From Salvia splendens (Eukaryota; Streptophyta; Magnoliopsida; Lamiales; Lamiaceae), in assembly GCF_004379255.2 (NCBI RefSeq), contig NC_056049.1, positions 6,448,001 through 6,512,000 on the forward strand: a stretch of 64,000 nucleotides of DNA, in the 5' to 3' direction. Both the position numbers and the translations under genes were made by a program. Shown in pieces: positions 34,121 through 43,311 of the stretch. Every line of letters begins with the position of its first letter. The stretch's first letter is position 1. The notes below the pieces were generated by a model. The model ran no database searches, was not told the DNA's origin, and saw nothing but the letters and a program-made list of their open reading frames with translations.

Positions 34121-34405
34121 CACTACTAGAAATTTGGCTTGTAATGATACTTAAAATTGTCACTAGAAAATTACTGTGCTGACACTTCATCTATAATGGC
34201 ACTTATGCAAGTGCAGCACCGGGTACCTGTAGTAAGAGGTAGTGTGTAGATAGTACATCTATGATGGCACTTTTTATGTTGAAGTGCAGTAACAATATAA
34301 TATAAAATGCAGTGAAAAGCTAGTGTGTAGATAGTACATCTATGCTGACACTTTTTATAAAGTGTGATAAAAAAAGTGTAATGAGAAGCAATTTTTCTAG
34401 TAGTG
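34121..34405. mobile_element. CACTA (CMC/EnSpm) MITE, 285 bp
   Basis: CACTACTAGAAA at the left and TTTTTCTAGTAGTG at the right are a clear CACTA-type TIR. Internally an ~80-base unit containing GTGTGTAGATAGTACATCTATG occurs twice (about 34239 and 34320). The flanking triplets AGT and AAT are not identical, so the 3-bp duplication is decayed. The minus-strand ORF across it is not a gene. Confidence 0.85.
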
Positions 34406-35654
34406 AATTTCCTATTGTTTTCCATTACATTTTTCGTTGAACTTGCCACATAAATATTTCGGTAGAAATTTGATTCACTTTTAGATTTATTTTGATATAA
34501 TTATTTTTTTGTATTTGTGTATTAATATTGTTTTATCCCTTCAATTCGGTTTTGTGATTGTGGATTGTTCATTTTTTCTTTGATATGTTAGTATGTATTT
34601 TTGCTACCCCAAATTCACTCTTCACCTCAAATTGTCCATCACTTTATGCACTTATTATTATTATTATTATTATTATTATTTTACTGTATTTGTTGAATTT
34701 TAATTTTTTTTTGGTATCTTTCAATGTATATTTATACATTATTTTATCAACATGTGTGTGTGGTTGATTCTTTTGTACTAGAGAGAAAAGTGCTTTAATT
34801 GTGTTTTGTGTGCAATATTTAGTTTCAAAACTTATTCAATTATATGAGTTTATATTGGTATAATAGTAAATTGTTATTGCATGTATTTGTAATTTTAGAA
34901 TTTGATACAATGATATTGTTTCTTAATATAATAGTAAATTGTTATTGCATGTATATGTAATTTTAGAATTTGATACAATGATATTGTTTCTCATTTCACA
35001 CATGTGAATTCACAGATTTGAAATTGTGCGAATAGAAAATCAATTGGATCATGCATTGCACAGGTGTGATACTAGTTAAATTCTAAAAGCACAGACTTTG
35101 GCCTATATTTAGTATATTTCTACAAACTTTAAAGCTGGTCACAAAAAAATATCAGTTTATGCTTTATGGTGAATTTTTCTTGAAATCAATTGTTTCTCAA
35201 ACTCATGAAAATACCAAATTTTGTGGCCTAAGATCTTCGTAAAAAATACAGTACCAAATTTTGTACAAAGTTTGTGATTTTAGGGATTAATACCCTATCT
35301 ATTATCTACGTTAAAATCAATTTTATAAATGGCTTTCAGAATTGTCAACAAATTGACCGCCAAATATCGGCAATTTCAGTATAGAGAATTATGGAAATTG
35401 TAGTGAAATGATAACTTGATGTTATCATGCTCTGTTTTGCAAAAACAAAAAATCGAATTAATGATTAAATGGCCTAGTTACAAACTCAACTTTGTCTTAA
35501 CTAAGCTCACATGTTTGATCCTTGATGTCTTAAATTTCTGGGCCAGTTATTTCAACCTTCTGTGTGCTTACAAAGGGATTAGTTATTGAAACAAACGCCT
35601 TTTTATTAATTTCAGTTCATTGTCTACCGACAAAATTCAAATAAGAAAACACTA
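34406..35654. other. Gene-free AT-rich DNA with a 68-bp tandem duplication
   Basis: At 34862-34929 and 34930-34997 the segment AATAGTAAATTGTTATTGCA...ACAATGATATTGTTTCT is duplicated with period 68. An (ATT)n microsatellite lies at 34650-34680. No gene is seen. Confidence 0.6.
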
Positions 35655-35908
35655 CTCCCTCCGTCCCACTTTAGGAGTCTTTGTTGATCATATTTAGGCG
35701 TCCCACTTTAGGAATCCCGATTGAAATATTTTATAAATAGTAATGGACCTCACATTCCAATAACATTTTCCCACTCACATTTTATTATAGAACTAGTACT
35801 ATATAAAAGTATGACTCATATTTCACTATATTTTTTCACCAACTTTTATTTACTACTTAAAAATCCGTGCCGAACTTAAATGAAACTCCTAAAGTGGTAC
35901 GGAGGGAG
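35655..35908. mobile_element. Stowaway MITE
   Basis: CTCCCTCCGTCCCACTTTAGGAGTC pairs with CTCCTAAAGTGGTACGGAGGGAG; TA flanks. Confidence 0.85.
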
Positions 35909-35948
35909 TACTAAATTTTAGTATAATAAGATGTAAATAAAATAAATA

Positions 35949-36149
35949 TTCTCTCTATCTCATTAAAAATGAAACATTTTCCTTTATGGGATGTATCATT
36001 AAAAATGGAACGTTTCCTAAGATAGAAACAACACTCTCTCTACATTTTCTTCTATCTACCTTATTCTCTTTTCATTAATTCACAAAACATCACTACATAA
36101 AATCTCGAGTCGAAAAGCAAATGTTTCCCATTTAATAGGACGGGGGGAG
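35949..36149. mobile_element. Stowaway-like MITE
   Basis: TTCTCTCTATCTCATTAAAAATG pairs with CATTTAATAGGACGGGGGGAG followed by TA. It is separated from the previous Stowaway by only 40 bases. Confidence 0.6.
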
Positions 36150-37208
36150 TATAATGGCCCAAAGCTATGAATATAAAAAAAAAATGAAAGATTTGGGAAT
36201 CTAATTAAGAAATGCCAACTAAATATGCAAATTGCCAATGACAAGCTCTCCAATAATTACTACGTTAAGCATTAGATTCAACAGGGGAAAATGAGCAAAG
36301 TAACAAAGCACTTGCTTCAAGAGAAACTTAGTCATGAATTCATATATCTAGAGGCTTTGATGATTGTAGGAAGAGTTCAACATGTTATCTATTCTCATTC
36401 GAAAACTGCAGGAAGAATTATGTAACAAAGTATCAAAGATAAGATAAATGGGTAGCAAATATATGAAGAAACACCCTAACATACATTCATTCCACAAGGA
36501 AAAGCAAACGGCATCATTAACACAATATAGTCATTTACCACTGCAATTATTTTCACTAAATTCAAGATCCTAATAAAACAACTCCAAATCACCACAAAAC
36601 ACAAAATAATAAAGAACTCAGTCACAGATACCTCCTCATCTACAGATATGCTGATACCATCCCACCAAATTTCCTGCATCAGCACTCAATCGTCTCCCAA
36701 GAGACTAAGACCCTAACTACATCCTGCCCGAGACACAGCCTGTGAAGCTCTAACAACAACCCTATATTCCAGTAATCTGTAACATTACTTGCAGTGTCCA
36801 TCAGTCAAACCTCTTCAAATACATGTATCGAGTTGGTACCGTAGCATATATATATATATATATGATAAGACTCTTTCACAGTCTATCTCAATAACAATGG
36901 TGATATTATGTAGGAAAGTTGCTTAACCCATTCGAAACGACATTTCTTCCTCTTCCATAAGCAAAAACTATAACAGAAACAAGGATCTCCTATTAACTCA
37001 AAGCTTATCTTATACTACTAGAGATAACACAGATGTAGTCAGGTACAAACATCCTCTAAAACTAATACACAGTCAACTATGAGAAAGACCACTGGAGTGA
37101 AGGTTTATTAAAGAGAATTCATCAGATGCCAAAGTCAAATAGTAGTATATACAAAAATATGGTAGATAGAAAAAAAAAGTATTTAACCTTGAGCAAAGCA
37201 AGCACAGT
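36150..37208. other. Downstream region of the SANT/trihelix-like gene
   Basis: Probably contains that gene's long 3' UTR on the minus strand. A (TA)n microsatellite lies at about 36847-36863. Minus-strand ORFs at 36476-36685 and 37073-37255 have no recognisable family features and I do not call them. Confidence 0.45.
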
Positions 37209-38339
37209 CTATAAGAATTCAGATGGCAAGTTAGCCTCAGGCTTGCCGCCATCACCCAAGCCTCCCGGGTGCTGCAAATTCTGCAAAACCTGAGGAGGGA
37301 GAGTCCCCATGTTGCCGCTCAAACCATCACCAGCGGACCCGAAAAACTGGCAGACAAGCCGAGCCAGCACCCCAAGAATCTGGAGCTGGTTCTGGCAAGC
37401 ATCAGCATGCATTTGCATCATCTGCTTCTCATGCTCAATCTGCAGCTCAACCAGCCTCTCCCTCCACTCCAACTCCTCCTCCTCCCACTTCTCCTCCAGC
37501 TTCATCCTCTGCCTCCTCTCCTGGTCATGCTCCTTCTCCAACCGAATCCGCTTCTCATAATCCCTCTTCTCCCTAGCCATCTGCAGCTCTAGCAACTCCA
37601 TCTCCTTGTCATAAACACCTTCCTCCCTCTCCATCAACTGCTTCTTCATCCTCAATTCCCTCTCTTTCCTCCCAATCTCATCCTCCATTGCTCCCACCTC
37701 TCCCCTCCATTCCCTCTCCCTCCTCTTCTCCTCCCTCCTCACAACCACATCCCTCAATTCCAACAATTTAGCACCAGCACCTCTCAATCCCTTCCTCCTC
37801 TTATCCCTCCCATCAAAATCAGAATCCTCCTTCCCCCTTTCCCTCTCCACATCACTCACCCCCAAATCACCACCATCCCCTTCCCCTAAATCATCCATTT
37901 CCTCATCATCATCCTCACTCTCAATCCCATACCCTAAATCATCCCCCAAAATACCGGAAATGCCCTCCTCCCCAAATTTCCTAGCTCCGCCGTCGACCAG
38001 CTCAATATCCCCGAAAACCTCCTTGTATTTGAGGAAATTCTCCCAGTGGATCTCGCCGTCGTCCCAATTGAACTCGTTGGTGGAGATTCGGATCTTCAGC
38101 TTCACGCCGAGGTACTGGTGGCGCATGTTCTGCACCTTGATGGAGACGTCGCGCCACGACCACTTGAAGGGGAAGGTGATCGGATCGTGGTGGTGGTGGA
38201 GGGAGTTAACGTGGTCGGCGATGGGCTTGAACTTCTTCTCCCGCGTCTTCAGCTTCGCCAGCGTCCCCGTGTTCAAAAGCTCCGAGTATTTCGATAGCAG
38301 CGTTTGCTCCTCCACCTCCGACCACTTCTTCCGCTTCAT
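37209..38339 (-). CDS. Trihelix/Myb-SANT-like nuclear protein with long coiled coil, 376 aa
   Basis: Intronless minus-strand frame from the ATG at 38339. Residues 1-110 form a SANT/trihelix-like DNA-binding region: KRKKWSEVEEQTLLSKYSEL, then FPFKWSWRDVSIKVQNMRHQ with the spaced tryptophans expected of three helices. An acidic stretch (ESEDDDEEMDDLGEGDGGD, about 138-157) follows. A charged, Lys/Glu/Arg-rich helix of roughly 130 residues (about 180-315) should form a coiled coil and probably mediates dimerisation. The Gly/Pro/Leu-rich C-terminus is likely unstructured. It is best described as a plant MYB/SANT-like coiled-coil protein of unknown targets; database names such as 'golgin-like' would reflect the coiled coil only. 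The plus-strand Leu/Pro-rich frames opposite it are shadows. Confidence 0.82.
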   Translation of the reverse strand: MKRKKWSEVEEQTLLSKYSELLNTGTLAKLKTREKKFKPIADHVNSLHHHHDPITFPFKWSWRDVSIKVQNMRHQYLGVKLKIRISTNEFNWDDGEIHWENFLKYKEVFGDIELVDGGARKFGEEGISGILGDDLGYGIESEDDDEEMDDLGEGDGGDLGVSDVERERGKEDSDFDGRDKRRKGLRGAGAKLLELRDVVVRREEKRREREWRGEVGAMEDEIGRKERELRMKKQLMEREEGVYDKEMELLELQMAREKRDYEKRIRLEKEHDQERRQRMKLEEKWEEEELEWRERLVELQIEHEKQMMQMHADACQNQLQILGVLARLVCQFFGSAGDGLSGNMGTLPPQVLQNLQHPGGLGDGGKPEANLPSEFL

Positions 38340-38772
38340 TTTCTAGGGATTCCGCTGATCTTGATCGGAAAATATACAAGTTCCGACACGGTAATAATTG
38401 GGTTTTATTTTGTCCTGTTTTTTCCTTTTCTTTTCTTCGTTTTTGGACAGTTAGGTTGAAATATTTATACATGACATAAAAATTTATAATTTCATTAAAA
38501 TATAATAAAAATCTATAATTCAGAATATTTTTTTTAATATCATTAAAACTAAAAAATGTACGACATATTTTCAAAATATCAAATAAATAAATAAAGAAAA
38601 AGAGAAAAAATGTGCAAAAGTCTTTCAACAAATATTACCTCAAGTTTAAAGACGTGTAATGATATATATTTAAGTATGAGGATTACAAGTGAAAGATTTA
38701 ACTATCGAATCTTTTAAAAATTTCTATTCATTTGTGTATCTAAAAATAAAATATTGGATGACTAGATGACTA
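38340..38772. other. Upstream region of the SANT/trihelix-like gene
   Basis: AT-rich putative promoter; no bounded repeat. Confidence 0.4.
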
Positions 38773-39061
38773 TAAGGCCATCTGCAAAGTTGTCTCTTAT
38801 CCGTTCCTTAACCGTCATTTAAATTACTATTCAGGGGTCTCATTGTACTTTTTTACTACATCTCTTAACTAAGGGATGGAACCTGCAACTCTCCATCTCT
38901 TATCCGTTCCTTAAATTACTATTCATCCAATTTCATTTTTTATTTTTATTTCCAACCAAATTCAATTAATAAAACCACACTTCATTAAATAAAATAAAAT
39001 TACAACATAAAACAAAAATACTACTTAAAATTCAAAAAAATAAAAAAACACATAATTAAAC

Positions 39062-40141
39062 TCAATTCCGGCAAGATAGGCTTGGTATTGGGGAGGCGTC
39101 ATGCAGGAAGTGTCCGCCATTGTGGCGGTCATGTACATGGACATTAGGGAGTTCGAGGGTGCCCCAGAGCCCGAGCCCGCCTGGCTTGATTCGGCTCTGC
39201 CCCTTCTCCCTCTAGCCAGCCGCCTGCGCCGCATTTCTCCCTTGCGGCCGACGGCGCCCACGGGAGGACCCCCCGGCATCGTCGGTCGTGCCCTCAACCT
39301 CCTGCGAGGCAAACTCTTGTGCGGCGCTGCCCGAACCGCCCTCACTAGACGAGTATTGGCCACAGGCCGTGTGCTTCGTGCGCTTCGAGGTCGAGCCCAG
39401 ACTGGACCGGACATCGCCGGCCCACCTTTCCTCGTCTTTGACGACCTCCCAAACATCGACATGTTTGAATTGTTTGGCGGTGTCGTCGAAGTAGACTCGC
39501 AAAGCCAACCTCAGAATGTCGGCTCCCGTGGCTCCGCTTTGGTAATGAGCCGCTTCACTCTTGTAGATGGCGCTGAATTTTTTGACCTCTCTGTCGACTC
39601 GGTCAAAGTGAGCGCGGAGCATCTTATATGTGCGGCGGCGGGACCCCTTCGGCTTAATCTCGTGGTAGGCCTCGGTGACCTTTTCCCAGAAGCACTTCCG
39701 GGATTGTTGATTCCCGACGACGGGATCGTACAAGACGCTGACCCAGGCATTGTACACCGCCAGCGTTACTTTGGGGCTGTACGAATGACAGCCTAGATCC
39801 TCCTCCTCGTCTGCCTCCGCCCGGGGGCTTCCACTGCCTCGGCCTCCACCACTTCCTCGGCCTCCTCCACCGCCTCGGCCTTCTTCCGGAGTGGGTTCAA
39901 TGGAATAATCCCTCCTGAATCTGGGATAATCCCTGCGAATACCTCGGGGCTGAGGGACGGGCATATGCATCCACATCAAAATGGGGTGGTTGGTACCCCC
40001 CGGCGTCGACGAACCCTGGGTGCCCAGCGTCGACGAACCGAAACCACCACCCAAGACATTGTACATGCCCCCCTGTCGCCGAACGCGTTGATGTCGAACC
40101 CGCCGGAGCCGCCACCACCAGAGTTTCTGTCGCCGGACATT
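39062..40141 (-). pseudogene. Harbinger ORF1 (Myb/SANT-like), at least two frameshifts
   Basis: The likely start is the ATG at 40141 (MSGDRNSGGGGSGGFDIN). A shift in the G-run near 40068 moves into the 284-codon frame that ends at 39212. That frame holds a Gly/Arg-rich stretch, then the SANT-like core SPKVTLAVYNAWVSVLYDPV (about 39705-39765) and FWEKVTEAYHE (about 39660-39692). It continues with RTYKMLRAHFDRVDREVKKF and FKHVDVWEVVKDEERW. A second shift near 39300 leads to the usual ORF1 tail, MTPPQYQAYLAGIE, at about 39062-39103. It is not translatable as one protein. It differs greatly in sequence from the ORF1 at 29702-30721, so they belong to different subfamilies. Confidence 0.78.
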
Positions 40142-40290
40142 TTGTGATGAGGGGTTAGATGAAAATTGGAGAGGAAATGAAGATGGTTTGGGAAGAATAG
40201 ATGTGTATTTGTGTGTGAAATGAGGATGGATTAGGAGTATTTATAGAGTAAAAAAATAAAAAATAAATAAAAATAAAAAACTGTAATATT

Positions 40291-40308
40291 AACGGTAATA
40301 TTACCGTT
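40291..40308. promoter_or_regulatory. AACGGTAATATTACCGTT perfect palindrome upstream of ORF1
   Basis: A perfect 18-base palindrome about 150 bases upstream of the ORF1 ATG, with the same AACGG/CCGTT half-sites as the palindrome at 30997-31017. Proposed, not shown, as a binding site for the element's own Myb-like protein. Confidence 0.45.
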
Positions 40309-40616
40309 TTTCATTTTTTTATTTTTTATTTTTTTTAATTCGATTTATTTTAAAAAATGATTTCTTGCTTCAGCATGACGATGCCCAATCGCGGGCCGGC
40401 GAGTGGGTGTCACGCATGGCGCCGGAGCACGCCACGTCGCGCTGGCGCGTGGCGCTCTCGCCATCCGTCTCGACAGGACGGAACGCTCGGCTGGCTGGGG
40501 ACGAGACGGGGCGCTGCAACGCGTCACGCCGCCGTCTCGTCCAGGCCTAAGTAACGCTATTCTAGCGAAGAATCTCTACTTTTCCTGCTATCCTTAAATA
40601 CTACTAGTAGTAAGTA

Positions 40617-40795
40617 CTCCCTCCGTCCCGGACTACTTGCACTTATTTCTTTTCTGGGCGTCCAAAGTTATTTGCACTATTTCCATTTTTAGTAAAAATT
40701 TTCACCTACAGCCGTAATATTTGACTTTGCTATACACTCATTCCTTAATCTTCGTGCCGAAAATGAAACGTGCGAGTAGTGCGGGACGGAGGGAG
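40617..40795. mobile_element. Stowaway MITE
   Basis: CTCCCTCCGTCCCGGACTACTTGCACTT pairs with GAGTAGTGCGGGACGGAGGGAG; TA flanks. It lies between two Harbinger-type elements. Confidence 0.85.
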
Positions 40796-40850
40796 TACTA
40801 TGTTATCGGGTTCACAATTGCGGATGTCAACCGCCTTTTTTTTGGGCTTA

Positions 40851-41394
40851 GAGCATCTCCAATGGCGGACGTCCGATCGGACGTGCACGACGGGCGACCG
40901 GGACGTCCGCCATTGTGACATGGAAGGTCGGATACGGACGTCCCGTGAGGACGTCGGGTGTCCTCAGACGTCGGCGCGACGGGCGGGCGGACGTCCGCCA
41001 TTGTGGCGTGGGTCGGACGTCCGATTTTTAATTTTTTTTTATTTTTTAAAAACTCTATATGTACGGCTCGTTGAATTTTATTTCATTCGCACCACTTGTG
41101 TTAACAAGTTTATCTCTCTACATCTCTAATTTCAAGTATATCTAGAATGTCTAGTGACAGTGATAGCGAGAATGAATTGGAGGTCGCTGTGGAAGATGCG
41201 ATTGATAGGCTGCTACAGCAGAGGGCGCAGCGGCGGCAGCAGGCTAGTGGGAAGGGCGATGGGAAGGGCGGATTGTGAAGGGGATGTTCTAGTGACGTGG
41301 CAGTGGGATGGGAAGTCCTAGTGACGTGGCGGGAGGTGTTTTCGGGATGTCCTAGTGGATGTCCGAGTGGGACATCCGCCCACTGGAGATGCTC
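40851..41394 (+). mobile_element. Harbinger MITE retaining the transposase (ORF2) start
   Basis: GAGCATCTCCAATGG and CCACTGGAGATGCTC bound 544 bp, with TTA at 40848-40850 and 41395-41397. The first ~270 bases closely match the left end of the ORF1-bearing element at 7528-9570, including the TATA and GGCTCGTTGAA block. The right ~130 bases match that element's right end. Between them lies a short remnant of the second family gene. Confidence 0.88.
41147..41278 (+). pseudogene. ORF2 (DDE transposase) N-terminal remnant, 43 codons
   Basis: An ATG at 41147 opens MSSDSDSENELEVAVEDAID then RLLQQRAQRRQQAS. This is the acidic-then-Gln/Arg-rich start that I associate with plant Harbinger-type transposases. 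After about 34 codons it runs into subterminal sequence and stops at 41278. The catalytic DDE domain is deleted. The family promoter block lies about 90 bases upstream, so it might still be transcribed. A Harbinger transposase assignment from 34 residues is inference. Confidence 0.6.
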
Positions 41395-41470
41395 TTATGA
41401 AAAAAAAATACATAAGCACGAGTGATTTCATTCATAATTCTAGCTAATCTCTCGGAAATATGACATTACT

Positions 41471-41582
41471 ACTTAAGAAAGGCATCTCAATGGCTTGATT
41501 ACCCCATCCATATTCTGAACAGCGTTCCCGCAAAACTGCTTTATTTTTTTACTTAAGAAAGGCATCTCAATGGCTTGATTAC
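41471..41582. repeat. 32-bp direct repeat, 80 bp apart
   Basis: ACTTAAGAAAGGCATCTCAATGG...GATTAC occurs at 41471-41502 and again at 41551-41582, identical over 32 bases. It may be a local duplication next to the polygalacturonase remnant. Confidence 0.85.
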
Positions 41583-41712
41583 TGCACTCAAAGTTCACTC
41601 CACTTGATTACTTAAGACTTAGGAGGGACTGAACTGAACAAACAAAAATACTAAAATATGTTATTAGTATGACTTTAGATGCTATATGTATATACCCATT
41701 CCATTGTAAATA

Positions 41713-41950
41713 CTCTCTCCATCCCGGCTAAGATGACACATTCCTTGATCGACACGAGATTTTAGGAGTTATTGATTAGTGTAAGTATTAAAATAGAGAG
41801 AGAAAGAGAGATGAATACAGTAATAGGATTGGGAAAAAATGGTTGGGTGTATTAATTAAAGAGAGAAAGTTTCCAAAAAATGAAAACGTGTCATCTTAGT
41901 TGAGGCAAACTAAAAAGGAAAACATATCTTTTTAGGTGGGACAGAGGGAG
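41713..41950. mobile_element. Stowaway MITE
   Basis: CTCTCTCCATCCCGGCTAAGATGACAC pairs imperfectly with GTGTCATCTTAGTTGAGG (41888) and the terminal GTGGGACAGAGGGAG; TA flanks. Confidence 0.65.
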
Positions 41951-42025
41951 TATTAATATAGTACATACCAATTTGACTATAAGAAAATAGGTTCGACAAA
42001 GCCCTAATCAATGATATATGTGTAC

Positions 42026-42795
42026 CTGATTGGGACAATTTTGATTGTTGGGGCAATAATTCTGGTCAATGATGATAGGATTTAAAGAATTAACCATAGT
42101 GAGATCCTCAAAACGAACCTTTATAACAAATCCATTGCTAGGCCTTGACCATGTCTTTATTCTCACACCATTTTGTGTTCCACTAAAAACACACGATTTC
42201 ACTATCACATTTTCCACTCCTGCTTCATTCAATACCCCATCCTAGACTTCCAATGCTGCATATAACAAAATTTAATGTTTAAAACAGCCATGGACGACGA
42301 TGTGGAACATTTGGCTGTTTATGGAGGTTAATCCGTTGATGCTTATTTTGTTCGAATTGAGGAATGCAGGTGACTGATCATGATAGAACACACGATAAAA
42401 AAAAATTAGTAAAATATATTTTCAAATTCCAAAATATATTTTTCATATGCTTCATATCAAAAGATACTTTTATAATAATTTATAGTACTACTTATATTTG
42501 AAAAAGTAAGCTTAGTAGGGTTTCAAGCCCTCGAGCACTTCATTTAGTAATGGATGGACGGGACTAGCCTACTAGAAGAAAGAACTCTCATCAGTAGTCG
42601 ATGGGACATCAGAATCCGCAACATAACAAAGACGAAGTAATCATTTATTTCATTCATGTCTAGCAATATACCAAGTTAAAAACAAGAGTTTTACCATTGC
42701 TCCTTGTGGACACTTCTTGCCAGAAGTTTTGCAGGCCCACAAATTGGCGCCTAGACCATCTAGGGTTCCGCCGCGGATAGAAACTCCGGTGACCC
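42026..42795 (-). pseudogene. Polygalacturonase (GH28) pseudogene, catalytic exon missing
   Basis: Three minus-strand exon remnants read as one GH28 protein. 42695-42795 gives VSIRGGTLDGLGANLWACKT and KKCPQGAM. 42285-42373 gives NKISINGLTSINSQMFHIVV. 42026-42255 gives NEAGVENVIVKSCVFSGTQN, GVRIKTWSRP and PIIIDQNYCPNN. The exon that should carry the NTDG and DDC catalytic motifs is absent: only ~30 bases separate the second and third remnants. The third remnant has a frameshift just after its IGSLG start (near 42236). No N-terminal signal exon or final C-terminal exon is found. The gene family digests pectin in cell walls; this copy cannot. Confidence 0.85.
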
Positions 42796-42799
42796 TTAT

Positions 42800-43100
42800 G
42801 AACTTTAACCAATGGAAATAAAAATTATAAATTTCATCATCCGATCATTGTCTAAACATAGGCAATTGATAAAAAGACCTCGCTAGAATCCTTATAAAAT
42901 TACCTTTAATTTGATATATTTTTTACGAAAAAATAATTTAAATCGAGAGAGTTGCGTAAGTTTCAAGCATTAAGATGATCTTGATGAGAAAGAGAAAATG
43001 ACTTGTTTTAACCACTAGATCTCTTAATCTAATGACTACACATTGGTCTTAATTTGAGATTGCTAATTAATTAGCAATTGATCACAACCATAAAGTAAAT
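42800..43100. other. Intergenic DNA, nothing recognised
   Basis: AT-rich. CAATTGATCACAACC near 43075 is the reverse complement of GGTTGTGATCAATTG at 43312-43326, bracketing the Stowaway at 43102-43290. These could be the remains of another inverted-repeat element. Confidence 0.35.
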
Positions 43101-43101
43101 A

Positions 43102-43290
43102 CTTTCTTCGTCTCACTTAAGATGTCCACATTCATGAGTGACACAGAATTTTAGGAGGAGTTGTTAAGTGAAGTAAGTAGTTGAATAATTTAAAAAGAAG
43201 AGAGAGATTTATTTCTAAATATAGAAAGTGGACATTGGGACAAACTAAAGTAAAAATGAAAGGTGAATATTTTGAATGCGAAAGAGAAAG
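43102..43290. mobile_element. Stowaway-like MITE
   Basis: CTTTCTTCGTCTCACTTAAGATGTCCAC pairs imperfectly with GAATATTTTGAATGCGAAAGAGAAAG; TA flanks. Confidence 0.6.
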
Positions 43291-43311
43291 TAATATAATT
43301 ATTTAAACAGG

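Larger units (their letters stand above)
38776..40547 (-). mobile_element. PIF/Harbinger-like element with ORF1 only (1.77 kb)
   Basis: The left end GGCCATCTGCAA follows TAA (38773-38775). The right end ...CGTCCAGGCC at 40547 is followed by TAA (40548-40550). Only about 4-6 terminal bases pair well, so the right end may be somewhat altered. Left subterminal motifs (GTCTCTTATCCGTTCC, CTTAACTAAGGGATGG) match the MITE at 21379-22095. A minus-strand TATA box (CTATAAATACTCC, about 40232-40244) precedes ORF1. No transposase ORF is present. Confidence 0.75.

Noticed and set aside
36476..36685. Minus-strand 69-codon ORF downstream of the SANT/trihelix-like gene
   Set aside because: No recognisable motif, no clear splice to a neighbouring gene, and composition like the surrounding 3' region.
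37269..38346. Plus-strand Leu/Pro/Ser-rich ORFs
   Set aside because: They are antisense shadows of the coiled-coil region of the SANT/trihelix-like gene, whose own frame is open for 376 codons with family motifs.
40295..40304. TAATATTAC inside a palindrome, the same nonamer as a geminivirus replication origin
   Set aside because: No Rep-like coding sequence or iterons are nearby. It lies within a Harbinger-type element and is better explained as an AACGG/CCGTT palindrome with an AT centre.
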